Origin: Streptomyces sp. WM6378
GTDB lineage: Bacteria; Actinomycetota; Actinomycetes; Streptomycetales; Streptomycetaceae
Direction: 5' to 3'
Length of the DNA stretch: 64,000 bases
NCBI RefSeq assembly: GCF_001279695.1
Contig: NZ_LGDD01000291.1
Span: 1-64,000, forward strand
In this document: one piece after another, positions 60,801-64,000 of the stretch
How positions within the stretch are numbered: position 1 is the first letter of the stretch
How the letters are laid out: each line of letters opens with the position of its first letter
Translations under genes and position numbers: made by a program
Notes under the pieces: generated by a model
What the model was told of the DNA's origin: nothing
The model's database searches: none
The model's input: the letters and a program-made list of their open reading frames with translations, nothing else

Positions 60801-61880
60801 GTGCAGACCCAGACCCTGACCGACAACGACGTCGTCACGGCCGTACCGCCGCAGTCTCGGGCCGTACACCACCCGCAGGCGGAGCCGGCCGGCCCCGTGC
60901 TCGAACAGGCCGCCGAGGAGGAGGCCCCCGAACCACCCGACCCGCAGCCGGGCAGGGTGGATACCGGCGGCCCGTCCTCCGACCTCTTCCGCCAGTACCT
61001 GCGCGAGATCGGCCGCATCCCGCTCCTTACCGCGGCCGAGGAGGTCGAGCTCGCCCGGCGCGTGGAAGCCGGCCTGTTCGCCGAGGAGAAGCTGGCCAAC
61101 ACCTCCGACCCGGATTCCCAACTCGCCGTGGATCTGGACAAGTTGGTCGTCATGGGCCGGATGGCGAAACGCCGCCTCATCGAGGCGAACCTGCGCCTGG
61201 TGGTCTCCGTCGCCAAGCGGTACGTCGGCCGCGGCCTCACCATGCTCGACCTCGTCCAGGAGGGAAACCTCGGACTGATCAGGGCGGTCGAGAAGTTCGA
61301 CTACGCGCGCGGCTACAAGTTCTCGACGTACGCGACCTGGTGGATCCGCCAGGCCATGTCGCGGGCGCTCGCCGACCAGGCCCGCACCATCCGCGTCCCG
61401 GTCCACGTCGTCGAGCTCATCAACCGCGTGGTGCGCGTCCAGCGCCGGATGCTCCAGGAACGCGGCTACGAGCCGACCCCGGACGAGGTCGCCGCCCACC
61501 TCGACCTGACCCCGGAGCGGGTCGGCGAAGTGCTGCGCCTCGCCCAGGAACCGGTCTCGCTGCACGCGCCGGTGGGGGAGGAGGACGACGTCGCGCTCGG
61601 CGACCTCATCGAGGACGGCGACGCCGCGTCCCCCGTCGAATCCGCGGCGTTCCTGCTGCTCCGCGAGCATCTGGAGGCCGTGCTCTCCACGCTCGGCGAG
61701 CGCGAACGCAAGGTCGTCCAGCTGCGCTACGGGCTCGCCGACGGGCGGCCGCGCACGCTGGAGGAGATAGGGCGGATCTTCGGCGTGACCCGTGAACGGA
61801 TCCGCCAGATCGAGTCGAAGACGCTGAACAAACTCCGCGACCACGCCTTCGCGGACCAGCTGCGGGGGTACCTGGACTGA
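60801..61880 (+). CDS. hrdA: RNA polymerase principal-type sigma factor HrdA
   Basis: A sigma-70 factor of about 359 residues. After a variable N-terminus come region 1.2 ([26 protein letters not shown]), region 2 ([61 protein letters not shown]), region 3 ([20 protein letters not shown]) and region 4 ([29 protein letters not shown]). The position after dnaG identifies HrdA among the Hrd paralogues. GTG at 60801 has GGAGG 8 nt upstream, so it is preferred over GTG 60642, which would give 412 residues. Confidence 0.9.
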   Translation: MQTQTLTDNDVVTAVPPQSRAVHHPQAEPAGPVLEQAAEEEAPEPPDPQPGRVDTGGPSSDLFRQYLREIGRIPLLTAAEEVELARRVEAGLFAEEKLANTSDPDSQLAVDLDKLVVMGRMAKRRLIEANLRLVVSVAKRYVGRGLTMLDLVQEGNLGLIRAVEKFDYARGYKFSTYATWWIRQAMSRALADQARTIRVPVHVVELINRVVRVQRRMLQERGYEPTPDEVAAHLDLTPERVGEVLRLAQEPVSLHAPVGEEDDVALGDLIEDGDAASPVESAAFLLLREHLEAVLSTLGERERKVVQLRYGLADGRPRTLEEIGRIFGVTRERIRQIESKTLNKLRDHAFADQLRGYLD

Positions 61881-61884
61881 CGAA

Positions 61885-61916
61885 GGGCCGGTACGGAACG
61901 AATCCCGTACCGGCCC
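61885..61916. terminator. Bidirectional hairpin terminator
   Basis: GGGCCGGTACGG pairs perfectly with CCGTACCGGCCC around an 8-nt loop. It lies between the converging hrdA and ABC exporter genes, 4 nt after the hrdA stop. Confidence 0.85.
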
Positions 61917-61931
61917 CAACTGCTTTGCCCA

Positions 61932-63860
61932 TCAGTCGACTTCCGCCACCGCCTGCGCGAACTGGGCCGCGTACAGCCGCGCGTACGCGCCCTCCGCCGC
62001 CAACAGCTCGTCGTGCGTGCCCTGTTCGACGATCGAGCCGTTCTCCATCACCAGGATCACGTCCGCGTCCCGGATCGTGGAGAGCCGGTGAGCGATGACG
62101 AACGACGTGCGCCCGTGGGCGAGCCGCGCCATCGCCTTCTGGATCAGCACCTCGGTACGGGTGTCGACCGAACTCGTCGCCTCGTCGAGGACCAGGATCA
62201 CCGGGTCGGACAGGAACGCCCGCGCGATGGTGATGAGCTGCTTCTCGCCCGCGCTGACCCCGGTGCCCTCGTCGTCGATGACGGTGTCGTAGCCCTCGGG
62301 GAGCGTACGGATGAAGCGGTCCGCGTGCGCGGCCTTCGCCGCCTCCTCGATCTCCTCGCGCGTGACGTCCTTGGCGGCGCCGTACGCGATGTTGTCGGCG
62401 ATGGAGCCGCCGAACAGCCAGGTGTCCTGGAGCACCATGCCGATCCCGGAGCGCAGTTCCTCGCGGGTCATCCGCGCCGCGTCGACCCCGTCCAGGGTGA
62501 TCCGGCCGCCGGTGACCTCGTAGAACCGCATGAGCAGGTTCACCAGGGTCGTCTTGCCGGCGCCCGTCGGGCCGACGATCGCGACCGTGTGCCCGGGCTC
62601 CACCGTCAGCGAGAGGTCCTCGATGAGGGGCTTCTCCGGCTCGTACCGGAAGGACACGTTCTCCAGCGCGACCGCGCCGCGCAGCACCTCCGGGCGCTCC
62701 GGCGACACCGTGTCGGGAGCCTGCTCCTCGGCGTCGAGCAGCTCGAAGATCCGCTCGGCCGAGGCGACCCCGGACTGCACCAGGTTCGCCATGGAGGCGA
62801 CCTGGGTCAGCGGCATCGAGAACTGCCGCGAGTACTGGATGAACGCCTGCACGTCACCGATGGACAGCGAGCCGGTCGCGACCCGCAGCCCGCCGACGAC
62901 CGCCACCAGGACGTAGTTCAGGTTGGACACGAACATCATCAGCGGCTGCATGACGCCGCTGTTGAACTGCGCCTTGAACGACGCCTCGTACAGCGCGTCG
63001 TTCTGCTCGGCGAAGGCGTTCGCCGACTCCTGCTGGCGGCCGAACACCTTCACCAGGGCGTGCCCGGTGTACATCTCCTCGATGTGCGCGTTCAGCTTGC
63101 CGGTCGACTTCCACTGCTGGACGAACTGGGGCTGCGACCGCTTGCCGACCTTGGTGGCCACGACCACCGACAAAGGCACCGTGACCAGCGCCACCAGCGC
63201 GAGCAGCGGCGAGATCCAGAACATCATGACCAGCACGCCGACGATGGTGAGCAGCGAGTTGATGAGCTGGCCCATCGTCTGCTGCATCGTCTGCGAGATG
63301 TTGTCGATGTCGTTGGTCGCGCGGCTGAGCACCTCACCGCGCTTGGCCTTGTCGAAGTACGACAGCGGAAGCCGCGACAGCTTCGTCTGGATGTCCTCGC
63401 GCAGCCGGAACACGGTCTTGTTGATGGCCCGGTTGGCGAGCCGGGTCGCGACCAGCATCATGAGGCCGGCGCCCACGTACACCGCGAGGGCGGTGAGCAG
63501 GACGGTGCCGACCGCGCCGAAGTCGATGCTGCCGCCCGGGGTGAAGTCCACGCCCGAGAGCATGTCCGCCAGGCCACCCTGGCCCTTGTGCCGCAGGGCC
63601 TCCAGGGCCTGCGCCTTGCTCATGCCGTCAGGGAACCGCGGACCGATCACACCGGCGAAGACCAGGTCGGTGGCCTTGCCGAGGATCTTCGGCCCGACGA
63701 CCGAGAGGCCGACGCTGACCACGACCGCGAGCAGCATCACGCTCAGGGTGGCCTTCTCCGGCGCCAGCTGTTTGACCAGCCGTTTTCCGGATTCCTTGAA
63801 GTTCATCGACCGCTGATCCGGGCCGCCGCCCATCATCATGCGTCCACCGGGCCCGCTCAT
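61932..63860 (-). CDS. ABC exporter, fused membrane and ATPase domains (second subunit)
   Basis: A 642-residue half-transporter. After a Gly/Met-rich start it has six membrane helices (about 35-330), then an ATPase domain with Walker A GPTGAGKTTLVNLL, the Q loop GMVLQDTWLFGG, signature VSAGEKQLITIARAFL, Walker B VILVLDEATSSVD and switch His VIAHRLST. The ATG at 63860 overlaps the stop of another ABC gene (ATGA), so the two probably make a heterodimeric exporter, as in drug/lipid exporters of this class. Substrate unknown. Confidence 0.93.
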   Translation of the reverse strand: MSGPGGRMMMGGGPDQRSMNFKESGKRLVKQLAPEKATLSVMLLAVVVSVGLSVVGPKILGKATDLVFAGVIGPRFPDGMSKAQALEALRHKGQGGLADMLSGVDFTPGGSIDFGAVGTVLLTALAVYVGAGLMMLVATRLANRAINKTVFRLREDIQTKLSRLPLSYFDKAKRGEVLSRATNDIDNISQTMQQTMGQLINSLLTIVGVLVMMFWISPLLALVALVTVPLSVVVATKVGKRSQPQFVQQWKSTGKLNAHIEEMYTGHALVKVFGRQQESANAFAEQNDALYEASFKAQFNSGVMQPLMMFVSNLNYVLVAVVGGLRVATGSLSIGDVQAFIQYSRQFSMPLTQVASMANLVQSGVASAERIFELLDAEEQAPDTVSPERPEVLRGAVALENVSFRYEPEKPLIEDLSLTVEPGHTVAIVGPTGAGKTTLVNLLMRFYEVTGGRITLDGVDAARMTREELRSGIGMVLQDTWLFGGSIADNIAYGAAKDVTREEIEEAAKAAHADRFIRTLPEGYDTVIDDEGTGVSAGEKQLITIARAFLSDPVILVLDEATSSVDTRTEVLIQKAMARLAHGRTSFVIAHRLSTIRDADVILVMENGSIVEQGTHDELLAAEGAYARLYAAQFAQAVAEVD

Positions 63861-64000
63861 GCCGCCTCAGCCTCCGTCAGCTGGGAGAGCACGATCTCCC
63901 GGTACGTCTCGTTGTCGGCCATCAGCTCGTGATGGCGGCCGGTCCCGACGACCCGTCCCTCGTCGAGGACGACGATCCGGTCGGCGTCCCGGATGGTGGA
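63857..64000 (-). CDS. ABC exporter, partial (C-terminal end of first subunit)
   Basis: The window edge cuts this gene. The visible 47 codons encode STIRDADRIVVLDEGRVVGTGRHHELM then DNETYREIVLSQLTEAEAA, the end of an ABC ATPase domain directly after the switch histidine region. The stop overlaps the next gene's ATG (ATGA). It is the first gene of the exporter pair. Confidence 0.9.
   Translation of the reverse strand, partial: STIRDADRIVVLDEGRVVGTGRHHELMADNETYREIVLSQLTEAEAA

Overview
This window is high-GC DNA with third-position GC bias, frequent GTG starts and many long shadow frames, typical of a Streptomyces chromosome core. Gene content and order match my memory of the S. coelicolor SCO2465-SCO2510 segment: hrdA, dnaG, dgt and nasA at one end, then a SoxR-type reductase, nirBD, ppdK and dus, and glyS, znuACB-zur, uppS and recO at the other end. 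That correspondence is recalled, not computed. I saw no rRNA or tRNA genes, prophage, IS element or CRISPR array.

Layout. 0.1-3.9 kb: a TerB-like zinc-ribbon protein, an MmpS-like lipoprotein, a wrecked MMPL transporter start, a lipoprotein with a DLTGDG motif, and repeat-rich spacer. 3.9-6.4 kb: recO, preceded by an extra copy of its own first 22 codons, then uppS and a WYL regulator. 6.7-9.95 kb: the zinc uptake operon znuA-znuC-znuB-zur with a double Zur operator. 10-15 kb: glyS, then a NarL-type two-component system coupled to a DUF4097 protein. 15-22.7 kb: TetR and aldo/keto reductase with a large palindrome, two MFS exporters around an XRE/MmyB regulator with shared operator candidates, and a dihydrouridine synthase. 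23-25.8 kb: ppdK. 26-32.4 kb: a helix-turn-helix regulator convergent with a carbohydrate ABC importer lacking its own ATPase, and an APC-type permease.

32.6-39.5 kb: VOC protein, two SDR enzymes, a TetR regulator, then assimilatory nitrite reductase (nirBD plus an FAD partner). 39.7-45.2 kb: a second NarL-type system, a ferric-reductase-like flavohaem oxidoreductase and a TSUP permease. 45.3-50.6 kb: class F sortase with a repeat-bearing exported protein, an aminotransferase IV protein, a SoxR-box-controlled FMN reductase, and a histidine kinase coupled to a lipoprotein with no response regulator beside it. 50.8-64 kb: cutA, a gamma-glutamylcyclotransferase-like gene, nasA, a DUF218 protein, sirohydrochlorin chelatase, dgt, a ferredoxin-reductase-like enzyme, dnaG, hrdA and a heterodimeric ABC exporter whose first gene runs off the window.

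Functional themes: nitrate/nitrite assimilation is spread over about 20 kb (nasA, nirBD, FAD partner and a chelatase for siroheme); zinc homeostasis is a self-contained operon; several regulator-operator pairs can be read directly. Many genes have a -10-like hexamer 6-8 nt before the start codon and no Shine-Dalgarno, consistent with leaderless transcripts.
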